The translations under genes were made by a program, and so were the position numbers. A stretch of DNA of 15,230 nt from NCBI GenBank assembly GCA_947175585.1, contig CAMWNL010000004.1, positions 1-15,230 of the forward strand. The letters run 5' to 3'. Shown here piece by piece: positions 1-9,395 of the stretch. How positions within the stretch are numbered: the stretch's first letter is position 1; the number at the start of each line of letters is the position of its first letter. The DNA comes from an uncultured Bacteroidales bacterium. Lineage in GTDB: Bacteria > Bacteroidota > Bacteroidia > Bacteroidales > Muribaculaceae. The notes below the pieces were generated by a model, which did no database searches, was not told the DNA's origin, and worked only from the letters and a program-made list of their open reading frames with translations.

Positions 1-1580
1 ATGCGTTCCTTTTCTTTAGCGTCGGCAGCTGCATTAGCTTCAGCTTCTTCTTTCATTCGTTTGATTTCAGCGTCGGTAAGACCGCTTGATGCTTCGATAC
101 GGATTGACTGCTCCTTGCCGGTTGCTTTATCCTTGGCTGAAACATTAAGGATGCCGTTAGCGTCAATCTCGAAAGTAACTTCGATCTGAGGTATGCCACG
201 GGGTGCCGGAGCAATACCGTCAAGGTGGAATTTACCAAGGAGTTTGTCGTCTTTAGCCATAGGACGTTCACCCTGGAGGACGTTAATTTCTACAGAAGGC
301 TGGTTGTCGGCTGCAGTAGAAAATGTTTCGCTCTTACGGGTCGGGATGGTTGTGTTGGCTTCAATAAGTTTGGTCATCACGCCACCGAGAGTCTCGATAC
401 CTACTGACAGAGGCACAACGTCAAGAAGAAGCACGTCTTTTACATCACCTGAAAGTACACCACCCTGTATGGCTGCACCTACGGCTACAACTTCATCGGG
501 GTTAACGCCCTTAGAAGGAGCTTTGCCGAAGAACTTCTCAACTACCTGCTGAATTGCGGGAATACGGGTAGAACCACCTACGAGGATTACTTCGTCAATA
601 TCGCTTGCTGACAAGCCGGCGTCTTTAAGAGCGGCCTCACAAGGCTTGATAGTTGCCTGAATGAGTTTGTCGGCGAGCTGCTCGAATTTAGCACGGGTAA
701 GAGTTTTAACCAAGTGCTTAGGCATACCGTTTACAGGCATGATATAAGGCAGGTTGATTTCAGTTGAAGTTGTGCTTGACAATTCAATCTTGGCTTTTTC
801 GGCAGCTTCTTTAAGACGCTGGAGAGCCATAGGATCTTGACGAAGGTCTACACCTTCTTCTTTCTGGAATTCGTCAGCGAGCCAGTCGATGATAACATGG
901 TCGAAGTCATCACCACCAAGGTGTGTGTCACCGTTAGTTGATTTCACTTCAAATACGCCGTCGCCGAGTTCGAGGATGGAGATATCAAATGTACCGCCAC
1001 CGAGGTCAAACACTGCAATCTTCTGATCCTTGTTTGCTTTGTCAAGTCCGTAAGCAAGCGCTGCTGCTGTAGGTTCATTGACGATACGTTTTACAGTGAG
1101 GCCTGCGATTTCACCGGCTTCTTTGGTTGCCTGACGCTGAGAATCGTTAAAATATGCAGGCACTGTGATGACAGCCTCTGTTACTGTCTGGCCGAGGTAG
1201 TCTTCAGCAGTCTTCTTCATCTTCTGGAGAATCATAGCTGAGATTTCCTGCGGTGTATATTCGCGGCCGTCGATGTCAATACGGGGGGTATCATTTGCAC
1301 CACGTACGACTTTGTAAGGCACACGTTCAATTTCGTTCTTAACTTGATCGTAAGTTTCACCCATGAAACGCTTGATAGAGTAAATTGTACGTTTCGGGTT
1401 AGTGATAGCCTGACGTTTTGCAGGATCACCTACCTTACGCTCGCCGCCGTCTACAAATGCGACGACTGAAGGAGTCGTGTTGCGGCCTTCGCTGTTGGGG
1501 ATAACAACGGGGTCGTTACCTTCGAGTACTGCAACACAAGAGTTTGTTGTTCCTAAGTCAATACCAATGATTTTTCCCAT
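1..1580 (-). CDS. dnaK: Chaperone DnaK (Hsp70), C-terminus cut by window edge
   Basis: ATP-dependent cytosolic Hsp70 chaperone that works with DnaJ and GrpE. The reverse strand translates without a stop from ATG at 1580-1578 to the edge, giving 526 residues of a family that is usually about 630-640 long, so roughly the last 110 residues lie outside. The start is fixed by the classic N-terminus [14 protein letters not shown]. Visible landmarks are the phosphate-binding motif [10 protein letters not shown] near residues 192-201, [11 protein letters not shown] near 168-178, VGGSTRIP near 334-341, the interdomain linker [13 protein letters not shown] near 382-394, the substrate-binding beta domain to about residue 500, and the beginning of the alpha-helical lid. 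No frameshift is seen. No CIRCE-type inverted repeat precedes it. It diverges from the WG-repeat gene. Identity is essentially certain. Confidence 0.98.
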   Translation of the reverse strand, partial: MGKIIGIDLGTTNSCVAVLEGNDPVVIPNSEGRNTTPSVVAFVDGGERKVGDPAKRQAITNPKRTIYSIKRFMGETYDQVKNEIERVPYKVVRGANDTPRIDIDGREYTPQEISAMILQKMKKTAEDYLGQTVTEAVITVPAYFNDSQRQATKEAGEIAGLTVKRIVNEPTAAALAYGLDKANKDQKIAVFDLGGGTFDISILELGDGVFEVKSTNGDTHLGGDDFDHVIIDWLADEFQKEEGVDLRQDPMALQRLKEAAEKAKIELSSTTSTEINLPYIMPVNGMPKHLVKTLTRAKFEQLADKLIQATIKPCEAALKDAGLSASDIDEVILVGGSTRIPAIQQVVEKFFGKAPSKGVNPDEVVAVGAAIQGGVLSGDVKDVLLLDVVPLSVGIETLGGVMTKLIEANTTIPTRKSETFSTAADNQPSVEINVLQGERPMAKDDKLLGKFHLDGIAPAPRGIPQIEVTFEIDANGILNVSAKDKATGKEQSIRIEASSGLTDAEIKRMKEEAEANAAADAKEKER

Positions 1581-1711
1581 GATAGTAATTTTTTATGTTT
1601 ATGTTTTAGTTTTCTATTAAATTTTCATCAATAGTAAAACAAATCCTATGCCAAAAAGTTTTTCCGACACTAATGTGACAAAATGGCAGAGTCAGATCTC
1701 GACAGGGATGA

Positions 1712-1729
1712 CAGATGATTCAGATGATT
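1712..1729. repeat. Tandem 9-bp direct repeat upstream of dnaK
   Basis: CAGATGATT occurs twice back to back (1712-1720, 1721-1729). A related GACAGGGAT/GACAGATGAT pair overlaps it. It lies between the divergent dnaK and WG-repeat genes, so it could be a regulator site, but no known operator is recognised. Confidence 0.5.
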
Positions 1730-1749
1730 TAGACTTTTTATCCTTACGT

Positions 1750-1781
1750 TTTATAAATCTCACAGTTTATATATACCTTTG
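1750..1781 (+). promoter_or_regulatory. Bacteroidetes-type promoter for the WG-repeat gene
   Basis: TACCTTTG at 1774-1781 matches the Bacteroidetes -7 consensus TAnnTTTG. A degenerate -33 (TTTA, 1750-1753) lies 20 bases upstream. Transcription would start near 1788, about 48 bases before the ATG at 1836. Confidence 0.55.
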
Positions 1782-1835
1782 CATGCACCGGATCTTATTC
1801 GTGTCGTTATTTTATTATTAATGTAGGATATTTAT

Positions 1836-2600
1836 ATGGCTAAATCAAAGAAACTGCTTTGGGGTTATATTGATACTAAAGGCAATTATATAATTGAACC
1901 AAGTTTTGATGACGCATGGGACTTCCATGAAGGCCTCGCGGCGGTTAAAATTGACTGGGCACGAGGTTACATTAATCATAAGGGTGATATTGTAATTACC
2001 CCGAAATTCCAGTCTGCCGGAGATTTTTGTGACGGGATCGCAAGAGTGATGGAGGATGATCTGTGGGGCTTTATTAACCGCGAAGGAGAATATTTGATTT
2101 CTCCAAAGTTTGAAAAAGCTTCAGACTTCAAGGATGGACTTGCTGCAGTTAAAATTAATGGTAAATATGGCTTTATAAATGAACGGGGCTCTTTCGTCAT
2201 CGCTCCTGAATTTGATGCGGCCGATAGTTTTAATGATGGTGTCGCCCGTGTGATGTCAGGTGGACAATGGCGATATATTGACCGTTCGGGTGCTTATGTA
2301 GATGCATCTGAAATGATAGTATCTAATGATACTCCGAGATTTCATGACGGACTTGCGCCTGCAGATGATGGAGATAAATATGGCTATATTAATGAAGACG
2401 GAACCTTTGTTATACCGCCCAAATTCTATCAGGCCGAACCATTTAGAGAAGGGTTTGCACGTGTCAGGCAAACTGCAAATGGCAAGTGGGGTTTTATCAA
2501 TAGTAGAGGGGTATATGCGTTTAAGGAAAAATTTAAACAAGCCGAAGACTTCTGTGGTGGTATTGCCAGAGTGCTCGCTGAAAAAAGAGACAGTGAGTAG
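1836..2600 (+). CDS. WG-repeat protein, seven repeats, function unknown
   Basis: A 254-residue protein built almost wholly of WG (KWG) repeats, PF14903-like. Each unit follows the pattern G[YF]I[DN]-x-x-G-x-[FY]-[IV]-I-x-P-x-F-x-x-A-x-x-F-x-x-G-[LIF]-A-x-V. The units begin at about residues 9, 43, 77, 111, 145, 182 and 218. The first five are exactly 34 residues apart and the later ones 36-37. Unit 5 is the most degenerate: G is replaced by R146 and the I-x-P-x-F segment is lost. There is no signal peptide, membrane segment or second domain, so the protein is probably cytosolic. WG repeats are thought to form beta-rich, propeller-like or solenoid folds for binding, but no enzymatic role is established. 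It has its own promoter, diverges from dnaK and has no partner gene. The family call is secure; the function is not known. Confidence 0.9.
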   Translation: MAKSKKLLWGYIDTKGNYIIEPSFDDAWDFHEGLAAVKIDWARGYINHKGDIVITPKFQSAGDFCDGIARVMEDDLWGFINREGEYLISPKFEKASDFKDGLAAVKINGKYGFINERGSFVIAPEFDAADSFNDGVARVMSGGQWRYIDRSGAYVDASEMIVSNDTPRFHDGLAPADDGDKYGYINEDGTFVIPPKFYQAEPFREGFARVRQTANGKWGFINSRGVYAFKEKFKQAEDFCGGIARVLAEKRDSE

Positions 2601-2846
2601 CTATTTGTAACGAACGATTATTTTATGTATTTTTGTGACGATAACTAATAATAGCTCTTTGCGGAGATGATTGATAAAGTGAGTTGATGTCTGACGCTGT
2701 GCTTTATTAGTGGCTATTGCCAACCCTCAATAAATAGGTTCTCTGGCGGCATTTTACCATTAAATTTTTATTATTCCCATCTTTATTTTTTATTTAGACT
2801 CAATTTTCATACTTAATTCTACTTGGGGTTGGGTATGTCAAATTTT

Positions 2847-2879
2847 TTTGCGAACTTAGCGGTAAATTACATAATCTTT
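2847..2879 (+). promoter_or_regulatory. Weak candidate promoter for the esterase-hexosaminidase operon
   Basis: A TTTG at 2847-2850 is followed after 21 bases by TAATCTTT at 2872-2879, an imperfect -7 element. It lies inside the frame upstream of the preferred ATG at 2898. If it is real, the longer start at 2823 cannot be used. Confidence 0.3.
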
Positions 2880-2897
2880 TTGTTCAGTCACATCTAC

Positions 2898-5573
2898 ATG
2901 GTAAAAAATTTGCTTAAGGTTGGTCTTGTTACTGCTGTTTTTGCGACAGGATCTCTGGCGTCTGAAGCCAAAATTAAATTCGCGAGTATTTTTTCTGATG
3001 ACATGGTGATGCAGCAGAATGCGGTCGTGAAAGTTCACGGGTCTGCTGCTCCGGGATCGGAGGTTAAACTTTCAGCTGCCTGGAGCAACCAAAAGCTTAA
3101 AACAAAAGCTGATGAAAAGGGTAGGTGGGTAATCGAATTACCCACGCCCGGGTATGGAGGTCCGTATACAGTTACAGCTGCAGATCGCGACGGTGCGATG
3201 ACGCTTAATAATGTATTGGTTGGCGATGTCTGGATTTGTGGAGGTCAGTCCAACATGGAAATGCCTGTTAAGGGCTTCGCCGGTCAACCGGCTCACAATA
3301 CGGCTGACCTAATAGCAAAGACAAAACCGTCGCGCAATCTCAGACTGTTTAAGCAGCCGCGTGATTGGTCTACTACTCCAAAAGACTCTGTCATAGGTGG
3401 TGAGTGGTCTTTGCCGACAGCAAAAGCGGTAGCTGATTTCAGCGCGGTGGGATATGTATTCGGTGACTATATTCAGGATGCACTCGAAATACCGGTCGGT
3501 CTTATACAATGTTGCTGGAGTAATTCAAAAATTGAAACATGGATGGCTCGTGAGACTTTTGATTCAGAATTTGCTGATATAGAACTTCCGGCCGTAGGTC
3601 AGACGGATTTTGGCTGGCTTACAGGTACTCCGACCCTGCTTTATAATGCTATGGTAAATCCCTGGGATGGATTTCCGGTTTCTGGTGTGATCTGGTATCA
3701 GGGAGAGGCCAATACTCCCAATCCTCAACCATACAAAAAGTTATTTCCGGCGATGGTAGAGGATTGGAAACAGGTTTTCCGTAACGATAGTCTTCCGTTC
3801 TATTACGTTCAACTCGCACCATTCAAATCAGACGGTGACCAGTGGGCGAAATTCCGTCAGGTGCAGAATGAGCTGCTAGACGAGATGTCTGACGTAGGTA
3901 TGGCAACGATTGGCGATTGTGGTGACAGTGTTTTTATCCACGCTCCCAAGAAGGTGCCGGTCGGCGAACGTCTTGCTCGTTTGGCTCTACAGCATACTTA
4001 TAATCGTGACGGTGTCATGGCTGATGCTCCCCGAGCAAAGTCAGCTTCTTTTGCCGGTGATGATTACAAGACTATTATCGTTGATTTTTATAACGCTGCT
4101 GACGGCCTGACTCCTACGCTTTCAACTCTTGAAGGGTTTGAAGTCGTTGATCCGTTTGGGGTGGTATATCCGGCAGAGGCTAATATCTACGGACATAATA
4201 GAGTGAAGATTACCAGTCCGGTGAAAAATCCGGTGGAGGTTCGCTATGGATATCATAATTATTATGAGTCATCTCTGTTTAACAATATAGGGGTGCCGGC
4301 AGCTCCATTTGCGCTTGAATTGCCTAAACATAAAAAGCCTGCTTTAATGTGGTTTGATGCCGAAGCCAATATCAAGCGCTTCAGCAATCCGGATACAATA
4401 GATTACTATATTGACAAGATTGCAGACCTTGGCTTCACTCATGCTGCTGTTTGCATCCGTCCGATTACCGGCTATCTGCTCTATGATAGTGAGCTCGCTC
4501 CTCCATATCGCGGAAACTATGATGATGTGAAAGTCGATTTTGATTACTTGGGCAAATTTATTGAAGCTGCTCACCGCCGCGGTATAAAAGTGCTCGCATC
4601 TATGAACACTTTCTGTGCCGGTCACAATTACATTGATAAGGGACTAATCTACGACGGTCATCCCGATTGGGCGAGCCGGGTGCTTGATGTTGATCGCGGT
4701 ATTATCCCCATAACTGAACAAAAAGATAAGTACGGAGCAATGGTCAATCCCATTAATCCGGAATATCAGGACTATATTATTTCGGTAATGAAAGAAATAG
4801 TCACCAAATATCCTGAAGTTGACGGTATCATTCTTGACCGTGTGCGCTACGATGGCATCACGGCAGATTTCTCTGACCTCTCTCGTCGTGAATTTGAAAA
4901 GTATATAGGCCAGCGCGTCAAAAACTTCCCTGATGATATTCTTTCTCTTGAGAAAGTGGGTGACAAAGGTCGATTTAAAGTAGTGCCGGGTAAATATTAT
5001 CTGAAGTGGATTGAATGGCGCACAAAAAATATCACAGATTTTATGGGACGTGCACGTGATGAAGTAAAAGCGGCCAAACCGGATGCAATCTTTTCAACAT
5101 ATACCGGAGCATGGTATCCGTCGTATTACGAGGTTGGAGTTAACTTCGCGAGCAAAGATTATGATCCGTCAAAAGATTTTGACTGGGCTACTCCTGAATA
5201 TAAGAATCTCGGCTATGCAGAGCTGATAGATCTTTATACGACAGGTAACTACTATACTGACATTACAATCGAGGAAAGTCGAGCCAATCCTAACACAGTG
5301 TGGAATGAGACAGACAGCGAGGGGCATAGCGGATCTTGGTATTGCGTTGAAGGCTCTTGCCGCCATCTGCGTGATATCATGGGTGACAACGATGTTCTCG
5401 GCGGAGTTCTGGTCGACCAGCTTTATTTTGATATAACTCGACTTCCGCGAGCAATCGAAATGAATCTTAAAGCTTCTGACGGTCTTATGATATTTGACAT
5501 TGTGCATATTATCAATAAGAACCTTTGGAAGGAGGTTGAAGAAGGCATGCGTGCCGGAGGTAATATCCAATAA
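2898..5573 (+). CDS. Secreted fusion: sialate O-acetylesterase plus GHL10-type glycosidase domain
   Basis: An 891-residue exported enzyme. The frame is open from 2823, but I place the start at 2898 because a typical signal peptide begins there (MVKNLLKVGLVTAVFATGSLA, cleavage after A21 or A24). Residues about 25-475 are a SASA-family sialate O-acetylesterase, which removes acetyl groups from sialic acids or other sugars. It has the nucleophile motif GGQSNM (Ser118), IWYQGEA near 265-271, and IHAPKKVPVGERLA near 347-360 with His348. The Asp usually found two residues before this His is Phe346, so activity should be tested. Residues about 480-880 resemble the GHL10 family (DUF187/YngK/DigH), with MWFDAEANIKRF at 484-495 and VDGIILDRVRYDG at 641-653, whose acidic residues are catalytic candidates. 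Sixteen bases separate it from the GH20 gene, which indicates an operon. The substrate is inferred: acetylated mucin glycans or peptidoglycan. Confidence 0.85.
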   Translation: MVKNLLKVGLVTAVFATGSLASEAKIKFASIFSDDMVMQQNAVVKVHGSAAPGSEVKLSAAWSNQKLKTKADEKGRWVIELPTPGYGGPYTVTAADRDGAMTLNNVLVGDVWICGGQSNMEMPVKGFAGQPAHNTADLIAKTKPSRNLRLFKQPRDWSTTPKDSVIGGEWSLPTAKAVADFSAVGYVFGDYIQDALEIPVGLIQCCWSNSKIETWMARETFDSEFADIELPAVGQTDFGWLTGTPTLLYNAMVNPWDGFPVSGVIWYQGEANTPNPQPYKKLFPAMVEDWKQVFRNDSLPFYYVQLAPFKSDGDQWAKFRQVQNELLDEMSDVGMATIGDCGDSVFIHAPKKVPVGERLARLALQHTYNRDGVMADAPRAKSASFAGDDYKTIIVDFYNAADGLTPTLSTLEGFEVVDPFGVVYPAEANIYGHNRVKITSPVKNPVEVRYGYHNYYESSLFNNIGVPAAPFALELPKHKKPALMWFDAEANIKRFSNPDTIDYYIDKIADLGFTHAAVCIRPITGYLLYDSELAPPYRGNYDDVKVDFDYLGKFIEAAHRRGIKVLASMNTFCAGHNYIDKGLIYDGHPDWASRVLDVDRGIIPITEQKDKYGAMVNPINPEYQDYIISVMKEIVTKYPEVDGIILDRVRYDGITADFSDLSRREFEKYIGQRVKNFPDDILSLEKVGDKGRFKVVPGKYYLKWIEWRTKNITDFMGRARDEVKAAKPDAIFSTYTGAWYPSYYEVGVNFASKDYDPSKDFDWATPEYKNLGYAELIDLYTTGNYYTDITIEESRANPNTVWNETDSEGHSGSWYCVEGSCRHLRDIMGDNDVLGGVLVDQLYFDITRLPRAIEMNLKASDGLMIFDIVHIINKNLWKEVEEGMRAGGNIQ

Positions 5574-5589
5574 CACCAGATAATTAATT

Positions 5590-7869
5590 ATGAATCTGCG
5601 ATTACTTATCGCTTCGGCGATTCTGACAGCAGGGTTAAACGTCAACGGCGCGATTGCCGACTATCGCGTCGTGCCGTTGCCCCAATCAATAAATCTCAGC
5701 CCGGAAACTTCTGATTGTTTCGTTTTGGGTAATGATACTAAGATTACCACACCGAAAGCTCTTAATAGTGAAGGTGAATTTTTGCGTACATATATCTCTG
5801 CGTTGCCTGCAGCAGGCAAAAAGGGAGAGGTGGAACTTAAACTTGGTTTGAGATCAGATAATCCGGAAGCATATCGCATCACTGTCACTCCTAAGAAAAT
5901 ACTCGTTGAGGGGGCATCAGCAGCAGGAGTATTCTATGGATTACAGACTTTGCGTAAGTCTTGGCCGGTGGATATTTCAGAACCTGTGGAAATGCCTGTG
6001 GGGGTGATTTCCGATAGTCCTCGTTTTGGTTATCGAGGTGCTCATCTTGATGTGGTCCGTCATTTCTTTGATGTCAATGAGGTAAAAACTTTTATCGACA
6101 TGATGGCACTCCACAATATAAATAAGTTTCATTGGCATCTGACCGACGATCAGGGGTGGCGCATTGAAATAAAAAAATATCCCCGTCTGACAGAAGTTGG
6201 TTCGAAACGTCCGGGCACACTTATTGGTCGTTATGGTGCAGGCACCGAAATTGATTCAATTCCGGTTGAAGGTTTTTACACTCAGGACCAGATAAGAGAT
6301 ATCATAGATTACGCGGCTAAGCGTCATGTTGAGGTTATTCCGGAAATTGATTTGCCGTCTCACATGATGGCTGCTCTTGCGTCTTATCCTGAACTCGGAT
6401 GCACCGGAGGTCCGTATGAAGTGCTATGTACATGGGCCGGCTACAAGGATGTGTTATGTCCCGGCAAGGATAAGACAATGGAGTTTATTAGAGATGTGTT
6501 GACTGAAACGATGGAACTTTTCCCCTCGAAATTTATTCATATCGGTGGTGACGAGTGCCCTAAAGATCGCTGGAAAGAGTGTCCCGACTGTCAGGCGCGT
6601 ATTGCCGAACTTGGAATCGTCGCGACTGATGAAGCTTCTGCAGAAACTCAGCTTCAGGGCTACGTGACCCGATTTGCTGCTGACGTTGCCCGAAAGCATG
6701 GTAAATCGGTAATAGGTTGGGATGAGATTCTAGAATGTGAGGATATTCCGCAGGATGCTGTCGTTATGTCGTGGCGAGGTATTGACGGAGCGGTTCAAGG
6801 CACAGCTCGCGGTCACCGCGTCATCCAGGTTCCTAATGATTATCTCTATTTCGATTATTATCAATCCGACAATATGAATCGAGAGCCATTGGCAATCGGT
6901 GGGTTTGTTCCGGTTGAACGGGTATATTCGTTTGAACCTTTTACTGATGGCATGACAGATGATCAAAAGAAACTCGTAATGGGTCCTCAGGCAAATCTTT
7001 GGACCGAGTATGTGCCGACATTCTCTCATCTTCAATACATGGAGTTGCCTCGAATGGCGGCGTTGGCTGAGGTGCAGTGGATCCAGCCGGAGCAGAAAGA
7101 TTATCATGACTTCAAGTGTCGCATGCCGGGATTGATCGCCAATTACGAGCGCGAAGGATATAATTATGCCCGTCATATCATGGACACTGATATTAACTAT
7201 AGAGCCAATCGTGATAGCGGAGCCCTTGATGTTTCTGCGTCGGTTTATCCGGGCTCGACAGTTCGTTATACGCTCGACGGCTCTGTTCCTGATGAGACGT
7301 CTCCGATTTATTTAAACCCTATATCTCTCAATCGAGATTGTGTGATTACGGCGGCCGCTTTTGCTCCGGATGGCTCGGTAGGAACCGTTGTTTCTGATAC
7401 ACTTGTGGTGACAGCCTCAACGTTCGGAGATATTAAACTTGGCTGCGAGCCGTATTCGCCATTTGCATTTGGAGGGGCTGACGCGCTCGTTGATGGTCTT
7501 GTCGGCAATGATAATTTCCGCAGCGGCCGTTGGGTAGGTTTTTTAGGTGATCCTTGTGACGCCACAATAACTTTCCGTAAGCCGTCCGAAGTCTCTCATG
7601 TATCATTTAAAACGTGTCTGGTGTGGCCTGAAGGCGCACTCGAATTTCGAAAGGCTGAGGTTTACGGTTCAGAAGATGGTGTAAATTTCAATTTGCTGGC
7701 TACACTTGACAATCCGGAGCAGGATCCAGAACAAGGTAACGGCGCATATCTCCATAATATAGAATTCGAGCCTGTAACTCTTCAGGCTATGCGTGTGGTC
7801 ATTACTCCCTGCGAGCCGTCAGGTATGTGGAAGCGTATACTCTTCGTTGACGAAATTTCGGCTAATTAG
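5590..7869 (+). CDS. GH20 beta-N-acetylhexosaminidase, exported
   Basis: A 759-residue exo-enzyme that releases terminal GlcNAc or GalNAc from glycans by substrate-assisted catalysis. The signal peptide is residues 1 to about 23 (cleavage near AIA-D). A GH20b-like N-terminal domain spans about 25-140. The catalytic barrel runs from about 146 to 500, with RGAHLDVVRHFF at 149-160, KFHWHLTDDQGWR at 179-191, the hallmark HIGGDECP with the Asp321-Glu322 catalytic pair, and tryptophans in VIGWDE and NLWTEY. The C-terminus adds a chitobiase/Fn3-like module (about 540-610, VRYTLDGSVP) and an F5/8 type C-like carbohydrate-binding module (about 615-759). There is no lipobox, so it is periplasmic or secreted. 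It is the second gene of the operon with the esterase-GHL10 fusion and is followed by a hairpin terminator. This supports host-glycan or chitobiose-type use. Family assignment is very secure; the exact linkage specificity is not visible. Confidence 0.96.
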   Translation: MNLRLLIASAILTAGLNVNGAIADYRVVPLPQSINLSPETSDCFVLGNDTKITTPKALNSEGEFLRTYISALPAAGKKGEVELKLGLRSDNPEAYRITVTPKKILVEGASAAGVFYGLQTLRKSWPVDISEPVEMPVGVISDSPRFGYRGAHLDVVRHFFDVNEVKTFIDMMALHNINKFHWHLTDDQGWRIEIKKYPRLTEVGSKRPGTLIGRYGAGTEIDSIPVEGFYTQDQIRDIIDYAAKRHVEVIPEIDLPSHMMAALASYPELGCTGGPYEVLCTWAGYKDVLCPGKDKTMEFIRDVLTETMELFPSKFIHIGGDECPKDRWKECPDCQARIAELGIVATDEASAETQLQGYVTRFAADVARKHGKSVIGWDEILECEDIPQDAVVMSWRGIDGAVQGTARGHRVIQVPNDYLYFDYYQSDNMNREPLAIGGFVPVERVYSFEPFTDGMTDDQKKLVMGPQANLWTEYVPTFSHLQYMELPRMAALAEVQWIQPEQKDYHDFKCRMPGLIANYEREGYNYARHIMDTDINYRANRDSGALDVSASVYPGSTVRYTLDGSVPDETSPIYLNPISLNRDCVITAAAFAPDGSVGTVVSDTLVVTASTFGDIKLGCEPYSPFAFGGADALVDGLVGNDNFRSGRWVGFLGDPCDATITFRKPSEVSHVSFKTCLVWPEGALEFRKAEVYGSEDGVNFNLLATLDNPEQDPEQGNGAYLHNIEFEPVTLQAMRVVITPCEPSGMWKRILFVDEISAN

Positions 7870-7897
7870 ATTCCCTTTTAGGTTTGCGTATATAGTT

Positions 7898-7930
7898 TGC
7901 GGTGGCATGAAGTCTAATTCTGCCACCGCA
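7898..7930 (+). terminator. Hairpin terminator of the esterase-GH20 operon
   Basis: A perfect 10-bp inverted repeat (TGCGGTGGCA at 7898-7907, TGCCACCGCA at 7921-7930) with a 13-base loop, followed by TTTATATT. It lies 28 bases past the GH20 stop codon. Confidence 0.8.
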
Positions 7931-7974
7931 TTTATATTAGTGTAACCCATCAATATGGTTCGCTTATGTGCATG

Positions 7975-7980
7975 AAAAAA
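7975..7980 (-). terminator. T-run terminating ffs transcription
   Basis: Six T residues on the minus strand directly follow the closing SRP RNA helix, so the terminal stem can itself act as an intrinsic terminator. Confidence 0.5.
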
Positions 7981-8076
7981 GGGTAAGCTGACTACATCGC
8001 ACCGCTACAACCCCATACCCTTGCTTCGGTCAAGACCTGGGGGATTCTGGGGGAGCTGGTCGTGTAGGACTTACCC
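7981..8076 (-). ncRNA. ffs: Signal recognition particle RNA (bacterial small SRP, 4.5S type)
   Basis: This 96-base RNA pairs with Ffh and the receptor FtsY to target membrane and secreted proteins. The ends close as GGGTAAG (8076-8070) with CTTACCC (7987-7981). Inside that, CTACA pairs with TGTAG. The 3' strand carries GATGTAG, as in the 4.5S RNA of E. coli. Domain IV is recognisable: CCAGG faces AGCA across the asymmetric loop, flanked by CCC/GGG and CCCC/GGGG helices, which is where Ffh binds. The apical segment is UCUUGACCGA rather than the usual GGAA tetraloop; UGAC fits the rarer URRC loop class. A strong promoter sits just upstream and a run of six T directly follows. A 118-residue open frame through this locus is not credible. 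Small-SRP identity is confident; the exact ends are inferred from the closing helix. Confidence 0.85.
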
Positions 8077-8080
8077 ACTG

Positions 8081-8111
8081 CAAAGTTACAAATTTTTTGT
8101 GATATGACAAG
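8081..8111 (-). promoter_or_regulatory. Promoter of ffs
   Basis: On the minus strand the -7 is TAACTTTG (8088-8081), with a -33 CTTG (8111-8108) 19 bases upstream. Transcription from near 8076 coincides with the first base of the SRP RNA closing helix. Confidence 0.8.
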
Positions 8112-8205
8112 GGTTTGGATTAAAAACTGTCGCGTTTTGGCTGAATAATTAAGTGTCATGGTATTGTTTAGTGGATTGCGATGGTGCGATGTGTTGAAAA
8201 AAAAG

Positions 8206-8234
8206 AAAAGCCGACAGCAAGGCTGTCGACTTTT
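8206..8234 (-). terminator. Intrinsic terminator of gapA
   Basis: On the minus strand a 13-bp stem (AAAAGTCGACAGC with GCTGTCGGCTTTT, one G-T pair) closes a three-base CTT loop and is followed by TTTTCTTTTTTTT-type sequence. It lies about 30 bases past the gapA stop. Confidence 0.9.
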
Positions 8235-8265
8235 CAATAAGTATGTAGGGTTGTGAATCGGCCTA

Positions 8266-9312
<1,047 letters not shown>

Positions 9313-9363
9313 TTATGTCTTTTTAACCTGGTGCTCTCTCATGAGCGCGTAGTTTCGAACACA

Positions 9364-9395
9364 CAAAATTACTAATATTTTTTCTTTATGACAAT
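9364..9395 (-). promoter_or_regulatory. Promoter of gapA
   Basis: On the minus strand the -7 is TAATTTTG (9371-9364) and the -33 is ATTG (9395-9392), 20 bases apart. Transcription would start near 9357, giving a leader of about 80 bases. Confidence 0.65.

Noticed and set aside
1640..1648. TAGGATTTG on the minus strand as a dnaK -7 element
   Set aside because: It has three instead of two bases between TA and TTTG, and no -33 TTTG at the right distance; left uncalled.
2649..2719. Nested inverted repeats (AATAGC/GCTATT, ATAAAG/CTTTAT) after the WG-repeat gene
   Set aside because: The arms are short, AT-rich and widely spaced, with no T-run; not enough for a terminator or riboswitch call.
2823..2897. 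Longer N-terminus for the esterase-GHL10 protein
   Set aside because: The added 25 residues place a second hydrophobic stretch before a perfectly good signal peptide, and they overlap the candidate promoter.
6730..7176. A 148-residue minus-strand frame inside the GH20 gene
   Set aside because: The plus strand carries an unambiguous catalytic domain with conserved motifs; the antisense frame has no recognisable family and no promoter.
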